A stretch of 25,765 nt of DNA from DATBMY01 sp036554605 (lineage in GTDB: Bacteria; Acidobacteriota; Blastocatellia; UBA7656). The stretch spans positions 1 through 25,765 of the forward strand of contig DATBMY010000374.1 in assembly GCA_036554605.1 (NCBI GenBank). Reading direction: 5' to 3'. The notes below the pieces were generated by a model. The model was not told the origin of the DNA and searched no databases. It was given only the letters and a program-made list of their open reading frames with translations. Below, in pieces: positions 7,629-15,217 of this stretch. Position 1 is the stretch's first letter. Each line of letters opens with the position of its first letter. The position numbers were made by a program, and so were the translations under genes.

Positions 7629-10070
7629 ATGGAATCATTCTGGAAAGATGTTCGATACGGCATGCGGGTGCTTGCGAAAGGGCGAGGCTTCACCGCGGCG
7701 GCAATCATCGCTCTCATACTTGGCATCGGCGCGAATACGGCGATCTTCAGCGTCGTCAATTCCGTCCTGCTTCAACCTCTGCCTCTGCCCGAGCCTGAGC
7801 GATTGATGCGGCTATCTGAGACCTCGCCGAAATTCCCCGACGAGATGTCGGTCTCGTACCTCAATTTCGTCGACTGGCGAGAGCAGAATCAGACTTTCGA
7901 GGACATGGCCGCGTTTCGTCAGGACGGGTTCAACTTATCGACGGGCGAGCTAACCGAGCGCGTATTCGGGCATTACGTCTCCGGAAACTTCTTCAAGGTG
8001 CTCGGGGTAGGCCCATCGCAGGGGCGCGGTTTTACGACCGAAGACGACCGGCCCGGCGCCGCTCCGGTTGTCGTATTGAGCTATGGGCTGTGGCAGCGGC
8101 AGTTCGGCGGCGACCCTGATCTGGTCGGCCGCGCTATCACGCTCGATAGCAGGCCCGTCACCGTCGCCGGCATACTCCCGCGCGAGTTCTGGTTCTTATC
8201 GCAGATGGACCTTTACATCCCGTTCGCCCACACGGACGAAATGATCGTGAATACGCGCGAGATGCGAGCCGGCACTCGCGTTGTCGGCCGGTTAAAACCC
8301 GGCGTCACACTCGAGCTGGCTCGCTCTGACATGGAGCGAGTGATGGCCGGACTTGTGGCAGAGTACCCGGTGGCTAACCCCGGACATGGCGTCGTCCTCG
8401 ACTCGATACATGAATCGCTTGTCGGGGGAGTGAGGCCGCACCTCATCGTGCTGCTTGCGGCCGTAGGATTCGTTTTGCTTATTGCATGCGTGAACGTCGC
8501 AAACCTCTTGCTTGCGCGCTCAACCGCGCGGCAAAAAGAGATTGCGATACGCGTGGCGCTGGGGGCGAGCCGCTGGCGGATCATACGCCAGCTGCTCAGC
8601 GAAAGCCTGCTGCTCGCGCTCGTCGGAGGCACGCTCGGGCTATTGATCGCGCTCTGGGGCGTCGACTCGCTCGCCTCTTTTGTCTCTGACGCCGTCCCGC
8701 GCGCGGGCGAGATAAGAGTTGACGGCCGGGTGCTCGCCTTTACCTTCTCGCTATGCATGCTGACCGGCGTCGTCTTCGGGCTCGTGCCCGCGCTTCAGGC
8801 CTCTCGCCCCGACCTCAACGAGACGATGAAAGAAGGCGGGCGCACTACGATGGCCGGCCGCCAGCGCGCGCTCAGCCTGCTTGTCGTTGCCGAAGTCGTC
8901 TTCGCGCTGGTGCTGCTGGTAGGCGCGGGGCTGATGATAAGAAGCATCATCGCTCTTTACGACACGAGTCCGGGCTTCGACCCGAAAGATGTGGTGACGA
9001 TGCGCCTGGCGCTCTCGAAGGGTGATTACAGCGAGCCTGAAAAGATAAGAGCTTTTTACAGCCGGCTCACGGAGCGCATGCGCGAGCTGCCCGGCGTGGA
9101 GGCGGCCGCGCTGACGAATGATCTTCCATTCGAGGATGACAGCGAGACGCCTTTCGTAATCGAGGGCCGGCCGACACCGGCGCGCGAAGATATACCGTGG
9201 GCGCTCTTCTACGCCGTCAGCCCGGATTACATGAACGCTATGCGCGTGCCTCTTCTAAGAGGACGTTTCTTTACCGAGCTGGACACGAAAGATTCGACCA
9301 AGGTCGCGGTCATCGACCAGCAGATGGCCGAGAGGTTCTTTCCCGGCGAAGACCCCATTGGCAAGCGCATAATAATACCGATGCCTGAGGCCGACGACCC
9401 GCTCGAGATCATCGGCATCGTTGGCCACGTCAAGCATTTCGGGCTTGTCGGCGACGCGCAGTCGAAGATTCAGGCGCAGCTTTACCTGCCTTTCTTGCAG
9501 ATGCCCGACCCGTATATCGGGCTGGTGAGCAGCAACCTGACATTCGTGCTGAGGACCGGGCTCGATGTGGCCACGATCAGCGCGGCGATGAAATCGCGCA
9601 TGGTGGAAGTCGACCGTGGGCAGCCTGTTTATGACGCGAAGACGATGGAGCAAATAATCTCCCGGTCCATATCCCAGCAGCGGATGTTGATGCTGCTGCT
9701 CGGCGTCTTCGCGTCGGTGGCGCTATTGCTAGCGGCCGTCGGTCTGTACGGCGTGATGAGCTACGCGGTCGAGCAACGCACGCACGAGATAGGCATAAGA
9801 ATGGCTCTGGGAGCCACTTCCGGCGATGTGATGAGGCTCGTGGTCGGGCGCGGTCTGGGACTCGTGCTCGCGGGCATAGGCCTGGGACTTGTCGCCGCCT
9901 TTGCCGGCACCCGCGTCATATCGAGCATGCTCTATGGAGTAAGCGCGACCGACCCGGTGACGTTTGCGGCCATTCCTATTCTGCTCATCGGGGTGGCTTT
10001 TATCGCGTGCGCCGTGCCCGCGCGCCGCGCCACAAGAGTCGATCCCGTGGAGGCGCTCAGGCATGAATAG
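7629..10070 (+). CDS. ADOP-family ABC transporter permease
   Basis: ADOP of 813 aa beginning MESFWKDVRYGMRVL. An in-frame start at 7551 would add 26 residues encoded by the repeat, so I reject it. First helix about 20-42; periplasmic domain with VVLSYGLWQRQFGG; first FtsX block about 272-395; second-half helix about 417-438; second FtsX block from about 686 with EIGIRMALGATSGDVMRLVVGR. Closest paralogue in the window is the gene at 15218: both share RQKEIAIRVALGASRW and SRPDLNE, and both carry a lengthened loop in the second periplasmic domain (LYLPFLQMPD here, MYYNLAQVPD there). The 13-mer GGCTCTGGGAGCC is at 9803. The TAG stop is inside the next element's left arm. Confidence 0.95.
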   Translation: MESFWKDVRYGMRVLAKGRGFTAAAIIALILGIGANTAIFSVVNSVLLQPLPLPEPERLMRLSETSPKFPDEMSVSYLNFVDWREQNQTFEDMAAFRQDGFNLSTGELTERVFGHYVSGNFFKVLGVGPSQGRGFTTEDDRPGAAPVVVLSYGLWQRQFGGDPDLVGRAITLDSRPVTVAGILPREFWFLSQMDLYIPFAHTDEMIVNTREMRAGTRVVGRLKPGVTLELARSDMERVMAGLVAEYPVANPGHGVVLDSIHESLVGGVRPHLIVLLAAVGFVLLIACVNVANLLLARSTARQKEIAIRVALGASRWRIIRQLLSESLLLALVGGTLGLLIALWGVDSLASFVSDAVPRAGEIRVDGRVLAFTFSLCMLTGVVFGLVPALQASRPDLNETMKEGGRTTMAGRQRALSLLVVAEVVFALVLLVGAGLMIRSIIALYDTSPGFDPKDVVTMRLALSKGDYSEPEKIRAFYSRLTERMRELPGVEAAALTNDLPFEDDSETPFVIEGRPTPAREDIPWALFYAVSPDYMNAMRVPLLRGRFFTELDTKDSTKVAVIDQQMAERFFPGEDPIGKRIIIPMPEADDPLEIIGIVGHVKHFGLVGDAQSKIQAQLYLPFLQMPDPYIGLVSSNLTFVLRTGLDVATISAAMKSRMVEVDRGQPVYDAKTMEQIISRSISQQRMLMLLLGVFASVALLLAAVGLYGVMSYAVEQRTHEIGIRMALGATSGDVMRLVVGRGLGLVLAGIGLGLVAAFAGTRVISSMLYGVSATDPVTFAAIPILLIGVAFIACAVPARRATRVDPVEALRHE

Positions 10071-10182
10071 AGATCAGAGGTCAGGGGCCGGGGACCAGGG
10101 GCAGAGATCGGCGAGATAGCATGTTTCAGATATGGAAACCCCTGGTCCGGCCCCGACCCCTGACCTCTGACCCCCGACCCCT
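10069..10182 (+). repeat. Composite heptamer-arm hairpin element
   Basis: Left arm from the AG of the TAG stop (10069) to about 10101, with units AGAGGTC and AGGGGCC; right arm 10139-10182, the longest in the window, with one extra unit before the SD at 10183. The arms pair over TCAGAGGTCAGGGG and again over GGACCAGGGG, with slippage by part of a unit between them. The core is short and in forward orientation (GCGAGATAGCATGTTTCAGA, from 10111). Confidence 0.82.
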
Positions 10183-10187
10183 GGAGG
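10183..10187 (+). promoter_or_regulatory. Ribosome binding site
   Basis: GGAGG, then AATT and ATG at 10192. It abuts the hairpin arm and is nearly identical to the leaders at 7620, 12744 and 17751. Confidence 0.82.
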
Positions 10188-10191
10188 AATT

Positions 10192-12633
10192 ATGGAGAGC
10201 CTTTGGCAAGACCTTAAATTCAGTCTGCGCATGCTGGTGGCAAAGCCGGCGTTTACCTTTCTGGCAGTACTTTCGCTCGCGCTCGGGATCGGGCTCAACG
10301 CGACGATCTTTAGCCTGGTCAACGCGGTCTTGCTCAAGCCGCTCCCCGTAGAAGAACCCGACAGGCTTGTCAGGTTTTATGCAAGATCGGATGGCGCGCC
10401 CGTTTCGCGCGTGTCGTACGCGGATTACAGCGATCTGCGCAAGGGGGAGTCCCTTTCGGAGGTGGCCGCGCTCAGTATGATCCCTGTCGCCGTAGGCGCC
10501 AACGGGCAGGGTGAACAGATACTGGGCGAAGTCGTGAGCGGCAATTACTTTTCGGCGCTCGGCGTGCGAGCGGCCGCGGGCAGGCTCTTTACAGAGGAAG
10601 AGGACCGGCCCGCCGCCAGTCCGGTCGCGGTCATAAGCTACCGCCTGTGGCAGAGCCGCTTCGGAGGCGATGAGAATATCATCGGCAGATCTATCAGTCT
10701 TAACGGCTCGCAATTCACCGTTGTGGGTGTTGCCGGTGAAAGCTACTTCGGCACTTTCGCCGGAGCCTTTATCGACGCGTGGGTTCCGGCTCATCACTCG
10801 GGCGCGTGGCTCGGACCTTTATGGCAAGCGGATCGCTCGCAGCACAGGTTTCACCTGATAGGGCGGCTCGCCGATGGCGCGACAATGGCTCAGGCCGAAG
10901 CCGAGATGAAAGTCATCGCCGCAAACCTCGCGACGGCCTACCCGGATACGAACCGCGGGAGGACGATCGAGCTTGGGCCGGCCACGCTCCTGCACGGGAG
11001 CAGGCGAAACGCCGTTTCGATATTTCTGGCCGTAGTGATGCTGCTGGTCGGGCTTGTGCTCGCTATCGCGTGCGCAAATGTCGCGAGTCTCCAGCTTACG
11101 CGAGCGCTCGGCCGCCGGCGCGAGATCGCCATACGCCAGGCGATGGGGGCGACCCGGCTGCGCATGGTGAGACTGCTTTTATCGGAAAGCATGCTGGTCG
11201 CGTTCGCGGGCGGCGCGGCCGGTTTGCTGGCCGCGTTCTGGGCGACCGATTTGTTGAAGGCTTTCGACCCAATCCCTACGGTCCCGCTCCAGTTCGATCT
11301 GAGCCTCGATTACCGGGTGCTCGGCTTTGCCCTCGCGGCCTCGCTCGCCTCCGGATTGATTCTGGGAATTGCGCCCGCGCTCCGCGCGTCAAAGGCTAAC
11401 CTGGCCGACGTGCTCAAAGGCGAGGCTGGCTCAACCACGAATGACGCGCGCCGCTCGCGCTTGCGCGGCGCGCTGGTAATCTCTCAGGTAGCAATCTCGC
11501 TTGTTCTTATGCTGGCGGCGGCTCTCTTCCTGCAGAGCCTCAGGGCGGCGCAAAGCATTGACGCGGGGTTCGAGCCGCGCGGCGCGCTCGCGATGGATAT
11601 TGACCTGGAGCCGCGCGGATTTTCTCAGGAGCAAAGCGAGAGATTTTATCGCGAGCTGATCGAGCGCGTGACGGCTTCGCCCGGAGTTACCTCCGCGAGC
11701 TTTTCCAATCTTGCTCCGCTCGACACGGCGACCCCGCGCCGGGCGGTCGCCATTGATGGGCACGAGCCGCCAGCCGGCACGCCCGCGCTTCAGATCTCGT
11801 TCAACACGATTGCTCCGAGTTACTTCGAGACTATGCGGATTGCTCTCGCGTCCGGGCGCGACTTCAACGAGCGCGACGGCGCGCAAGCGCCCGCCGTCGT
11901 CATTATCAACGAGACTATGGCGCGGCGGTTCTGGCCCGGCGACACTGCGCTCGGCAAACGCTTTCGCCTGAGCGGCGACGCTATGTCAGGCGGGCGGGCG
12001 GTAGAGGTGATAGGTGTGGCGCGGGACGTTAAATACAGGACGCTCGGCGAAGAGCCGACCCCGCATATGTACCTGCCGCTCGCGCAGGAGTTTCAGCCCT
12101 CTATGACGCTCCTGGTCCGCACCGACGCCGACCCGCAAACGATGATCGGCGCCGTGCAGCGCACCGTCCAATCGCTCGACGGCAACGTGCAAGGGTTCTT
12201 TGCGCGAACGCTGGAGCAGCACGTAGGGTTTTCGCTATTGCCGGCGCGGCTTGCCGCAACGCTCGTCGGATTGTTCGGCTTGCTCGCGCTGACGCTTGCG
12301 GTGATCGGCGTCTATGGAGCCGTCTCGTACTCGGCCAGCCAGCGCACTCGCGAGGTTGGTATTCGCTGCGCGCTTGGGGCTCGCGGCCTCGATATATTTA
12401 AGCTGATCGTCGGGCAGGGAATGAAGCTCGCGCTCGCCGGGATAGCCATAGGCATCGCGGGGAGCCTTATGCTTGGCGGATTGCTTTCGAGCCTTCTCTT
12501 CGGGGTAAGCGGCACCGACCCGCTAACCATTATCGCAGTATCACTCGCGCTGGCCGTCGTAGCCATCGCGGCGTGCGCGGTGCCCGCGCTGCGAGCGGCA
12601 AGAGTTGAACCCTCGCAAGCACTGAGAGAGTGA
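10192..12633 (+). CDS. ADOP-family ABC transporter permease, divergent member
   Basis: ADOP of 813 aa beginning MESLWQDLKFSLRML. First helix about 20-45; periplasmic domain with VISYRLWQSRFGG; first FtsX block about 276-400; second-half helix about 427-448; second FtsX block from about 687. It is the most divergent complete copy: NVASLQLTRALGRRREIAIRQ replaces the common NVANLLLAR sequence, the second-half helix reads SLVLMLAAALFLQ instead of VLLVGAGLL, and the last cytoplasmic loop is EVGIRCALGARGLDI. It lacks the 13-mer GGCTCTGGGAGCC, as do the two edge copies. The tail RVEPSQALRE also departs from VDPMVALRHE. The stop is TGA, whose GA starts the next hairpin arm. Confidence 0.94.
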   Translation: MESLWQDLKFSLRMLVAKPAFTFLAVLSLALGIGLNATIFSLVNAVLLKPLPVEEPDRLVRFYARSDGAPVSRVSYADYSDLRKGESLSEVAALSMIPVAVGANGQGEQILGEVVSGNYFSALGVRAAAGRLFTEEEDRPAASPVAVISYRLWQSRFGGDENIIGRSISLNGSQFTVVGVAGESYFGTFAGAFIDAWVPAHHSGAWLGPLWQADRSQHRFHLIGRLADGATMAQAEAEMKVIAANLATAYPDTNRGRTIELGPATLLHGSRRNAVSIFLAVVMLLVGLVLAIACANVASLQLTRALGRRREIAIRQAMGATRLRMVRLLLSESMLVAFAGGAAGLLAAFWATDLLKAFDPIPTVPLQFDLSLDYRVLGFALAASLASGLILGIAPALRASKANLADVLKGEAGSTTNDARRSRLRGALVISQVAISLVLMLAAALFLQSLRAAQSIDAGFEPRGALAMDIDLEPRGFSQEQSERFYRELIERVTASPGVTSASFSNLAPLDTATPRRAVAIDGHEPPAGTPALQISFNTIAPSYFETMRIALASGRDFNERDGAQAPAVVIINETMARRFWPGDTALGKRFRLSGDAMSGGRAVEVIGVARDVKYRTLGEEPTPHMYLPLAQEFQPSMTLLVRTDADPQTMIGAVQRTVQSLDGNVQGFFARTLEQHVGFSLLPARLAATLVGLFGLLALTLAVIGVYGAVSYSASQRTREVGIRCALGARGLDIFKLIVGQGMKLALAGIAIGIAGSLMLGGLLSSLLFGVSGTDPLTIIAVSLALAVVAIAACAVPALRAARVEPSQALRE

Positions 12634-12740
12634 TCAGTGGCCGGTGGTCAGTGGTCAGTAGTTTTGTATTTCAAAGCTGCTATTTCAGATTTCAAATGCT
12701 ATTTCACAGATCACAGACTACTGACCACCGGCCACTGATC
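12632..12740 (+). repeat. Composite hairpin element, perfect arms of a T-variant heptamer (core inverted)
   Basis: Right arm 12718-12740 (23 nt) is a perfect inverted copy of the left arm (12632-12661) once one extra 7-nt unit on the left is set aside. Every unit in both arms has T at the third position (AGTGGCC, GGTGGTC) instead of the G seen elsewhere, so both arms changed together. The left arm starts on the GA of the TGA stop; only GCT separates the right arm from the SD. The core read on the minus strand gives CTGTGAAATAGCATTTGAAA, matching the plus strand near 20236, so this copy is reversed. Confidence 0.92.
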
Positions 12741-12743
12741 GCT

Positions 12744-12748
12744 GGAGG
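12744..12748 (+). promoter_or_regulatory. Ribosome binding site that fixes the start at 12753
   Basis: GGAGG, then TATT and ATG. It decides against the in-frame GTG at 12630, which would run the reading frame through the whole repeat and overlap the upstream stop. Confidence 0.85.
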
Positions 12749-12752
12749 TATT

Positions 12753-15173
12753 ATGGACGTTCGTTACGCCATCAGGACGCTGCTGAAGAAGCCGGGGTTC
12801 ACGCTTGCGGCTGTGCTGACAATCGCGCTCGGCATCGGCGCCAACGCGGCAATCTTCACCGTATTCGACGCGGCGCTGTTGCGCCCGCTGCCTTACAAAG
12901 AGCCCGAGCGGCTGGTCCATTTCTGGGAGGTGAATCGTAGCGAGGATTTCGCCGAGCGCGAGGCTTCCTATCCCGACTACCTGGATTATCGCGACCAGTG
13001 CAAGTCTTTTGAAGAGGTCGCGGGTTATGGGTTCGCCGCTTTCAACCTGACGGGACGCGACACGCCCGAACGCGTTGAAGGCGCGCGCGTGACCTCGAAT
13101 TTCTTCAACGCTCTCGGCGTAACGCCGGCGCTCGGGCGCACGTTTCGGGAGGGCGAAGATAAAACGGGAGGCTCGCCGATAGCGGTCCTCAGTTACGGAT
13201 TATGGCAACGACGTTTTGGCGCTGATCCCAACATAATCGACCAGACCATAAGTTTGAACTCCAGGCCGTTCACAGTTGTAGGCGTGCTGCGGCCCGACTT
13301 TCAATTCGCGCCCACGGCCAATGCCGAGATCTGGGTCCCGCTTTACCCTAATCAAACCCAGATGTCGCGCCGCTATCAACACTGGCTGAAGGTGATCGGG
13401 CGTGTAAAAGAGGGCGTGACATTTGAGCAGGCGCAGGCTGAGGTATCGGCGGTCGGCTCTCGCATAGAGCAGCTCGATCCTCAATGGCACGGCGGCGCGG
13501 GGCTGAAGATTGTTTCGCTAAACGACCAGATTACCGGCAGCGTCAAGCCGCTGCTGATCGCGCTGTTGGGCGCGGTTGCTTTCGTGCTACTGATCGCTTG
13601 CGCAAACGTAGCGAATCTTTTGCTCGTCAGCGCGAGCGGCCGGACGAAAGAGATAGCCATAAGAATGGCTCTGGGAGCCAGTCGCGGGCGAATAGCCCGG
13701 CAGCTTATGGTTGAGAGCCTGCTGCTTGCGGCCCTCGGCGGGACGGCGGCGCTGGTGCTTGCCGAGTGGGGCGTTGATCTTCTTGTGGCGGCGATCCCAC
13801 GCGACCAGCTTGCCGCGATGCCCTATCTTGAAGGGCTCGCGATTGACGGCCGCGTGCTTGGCTTCACCTTCCTGTTAACTTTGGCGACGGGGATAGTTTT
13901 CGGGCTCGCTCCCGCCCTTCAAGCCTCAAAGGCGGACCTGCAAACGGCATTGAAAGAGGGCGGCAAGACTTCGGCTATGGGAGGGCGCGCGCGCCTGCGC
14001 AGCCTGTTCGTGGCGGCGGAGGTGGCGTTCGCCATCGTGCTGCTCGTAGGGGCGGGTCTGATGATCAAGAGCCTCGCTCGGTTGATGTATGTCGACGCTG
14101 GCTTTAATACGAAGAACCTTTTGACCTTCCAGTTAGCGCTCCCCTTCAATGAATATCAACACGAGCATCAGGTCATCGCTTTTCATAAACAACTTCTCGA
14201 CCGCATCGATAAGCTTCCGGGTGTTGAAGGCTCGGCAACGGTGAGTTTGCTGCCTCTGACCGGCGGCGGCGATACCGGCTCGGTGCATGTAGAGGGGCGG
14301 CCGGCGCCCGTGCGCGACGACGGCTCCGAATCGAACCTGCGCACCGTGAGCGCGGCCTATTTTTCCGTCATGGGAATCCCGCTCATACGGGGGAGGCTGC
14401 CGACCGACCGCGACGACCGGTCGGGGGCGCGCGTGGTCGTAATCAACCAGACGCTTGCGGAGCGGCTCTTTGCGGGCGAAGACCCTGTGGGCCGCAACAT
14501 CCTCTTTGCATTTCTCACTGAAAATCCAGGCTGGCAGATCATAGGCGTAGTCGGAGATGAGAAGGTCACGACCCTTGATGGCGTTACGACTCCGGTCGTC
14601 TATTTTCCATTTCTGCAAGACGCGAGCCAGATGATGAGCGTGGTCGTGCGCGCGACGGGCGATCCGGCAAGTCTCGTCGCCGCGGTGCGCGGCGAGGTCC
14701 GCGCGCTCGACCCCTTGCTGCCCGTCTATAGCGAAATGACCATGGAGGAGTTGATAAACAACTCGCCCTCGACTTTCCTGCGCCGCTATCCGGCGCTGCT
14801 GATAGGCGTGTTTGCCGCCATCGCGATTGCGCTCGCCGCGACGGGCATATACGGCGTGGTCTCTTACTCGGTCAGCCAGCGCACACACGAGATCGGCATC
14901 CGGCTCGCGCTGGGAGCCGCGCCGCGCGACATCATGAGGCTGATAGCACGTAGCGGCCTGCGGCTGGCGCTCGCGGGGATGGCGGTGGGGCTTGCGGCCT
15001 CGCTCATCCTGACGCGATTGCTTTCGAGCCTGCTCTTCGGAGTCGAAGCGACCGACGCGATGACTTATCTGATCGTTTCACTATTGCTGATAGGAGTGGC
15101 TCTGGGAGCCTGTTTCATCCCGGCGCGGCGTGCCGCGCGGCTCGATCCCATGGAGGCGCTCAGGCGCGAATGA
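12753..15173 (+). CDS. ADOP-family ABC transporter permease
   Basis: ADOP of 806 aa beginning MDVRYAIRTLLKKPG, slightly shorter at the N-terminus than its neighbours (no ESLWQ segment). The longer frame from 12630 adds 41 repeat-encoded residues and is rejected. First helix about 16-38; periplasmic domain with VLSYGLWQRRFGADP; first FtsX block about 267-392, with LLVSASGRTKEIAIRMALGA; second-half helix about 418-438; second FtsX block from about 679. The membrane helix IAIALAATGIYGVVSY differs from the usual VALLLAAVG. The 13-mer GGCTCTGGGAGCC lies at 13667 (first-half loop) and at 15098 (final helix, VALGA), the same two-site pattern as in the gene at 5023. Confidence 0.95.
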   Translation: MDVRYAIRTLLKKPGFTLAAVLTIALGIGANAAIFTVFDAALLRPLPYKEPERLVHFWEVNRSEDFAEREASYPDYLDYRDQCKSFEEVAGYGFAAFNLTGRDTPERVEGARVTSNFFNALGVTPALGRTFREGEDKTGGSPIAVLSYGLWQRRFGADPNIIDQTISLNSRPFTVVGVLRPDFQFAPTANAEIWVPLYPNQTQMSRRYQHWLKVIGRVKEGVTFEQAQAEVSAVGSRIEQLDPQWHGGAGLKIVSLNDQITGSVKPLLIALLGAVAFVLLIACANVANLLLVSASGRTKEIAIRMALGASRGRIARQLMVESLLLAALGGTAALVLAEWGVDLLVAAIPRDQLAAMPYLEGLAIDGRVLGFTFLLTLATGIVFGLAPALQASKADLQTALKEGGKTSAMGGRARLRSLFVAAEVAFAIVLLVGAGLMIKSLARLMYVDAGFNTKNLLTFQLALPFNEYQHEHQVIAFHKQLLDRIDKLPGVEGSATVSLLPLTGGGDTGSVHVEGRPAPVRDDGSESNLRTVSAAYFSVMGIPLIRGRLPTDRDDRSGARVVVINQTLAERLFAGEDPVGRNILFAFLTENPGWQIIGVVGDEKVTTLDGVTTPVVYFPFLQDASQMMSVVVRATGDPASLVAAVRGEVRALDPLLPVYSEMTMEELINNSPSTFLRRYPALLIGVFAAIAIALAATGIYGVVSYSVSQRTHEIGIRLALGAAPRDIMRLIARSGLRLALAGMAVGLAASLILTRLLSSLLFGVEATDAMTYLIVSLLLIGVALGACFIPARRAARLDPMEALRRE

Positions 15174-15217
15174 ATTTGAGATTTCAAATTTGAAATTTGG
15201 AAACTCAGGAGGGGCTA
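15174..15217 (+). repeat. Core-only remnant of the intergenic element
   Basis: The shortest spacer (44 nt). It has no GC-rich arms but carries the AT-rich core motif: a 16-bp perfect palindrome (ATTTCAAATTTGAAAT, 15181-15196), preceded by TTTGAG. The stretch TTTGAGATTTCAAATTT is shared with the minus strand of the core at 7514-7586. The SD follows directly. Confidence 0.6.
15207..15214 (+). promoter_or_regulatory. Ribosome binding site that fixes the start at 15218
   Basis: AGGAGGGG, three nucleotides before ATG at 15218. The alternative in-frame TTG at 15197 lies upstream of this SD inside the core repeat and is rejected. Confidence 0.85.

Noticed and set aside
12630..12752. A GTG start overlapping the upstream stop, giving translational coupling by overlap
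   Set aside because: The frame through the repeat has no SD and encodes repeat sequence; the ATG at 12753 has a strong SD and the family-typical N-terminus.
14133..14888. Long minus-strand open frame of 251 codons (similarly 18515-19264)
   Set aside because: These lie opposite well-supported permease genes; such frames arise from GC-rich codon structure, and the translations have no recognisable domain.
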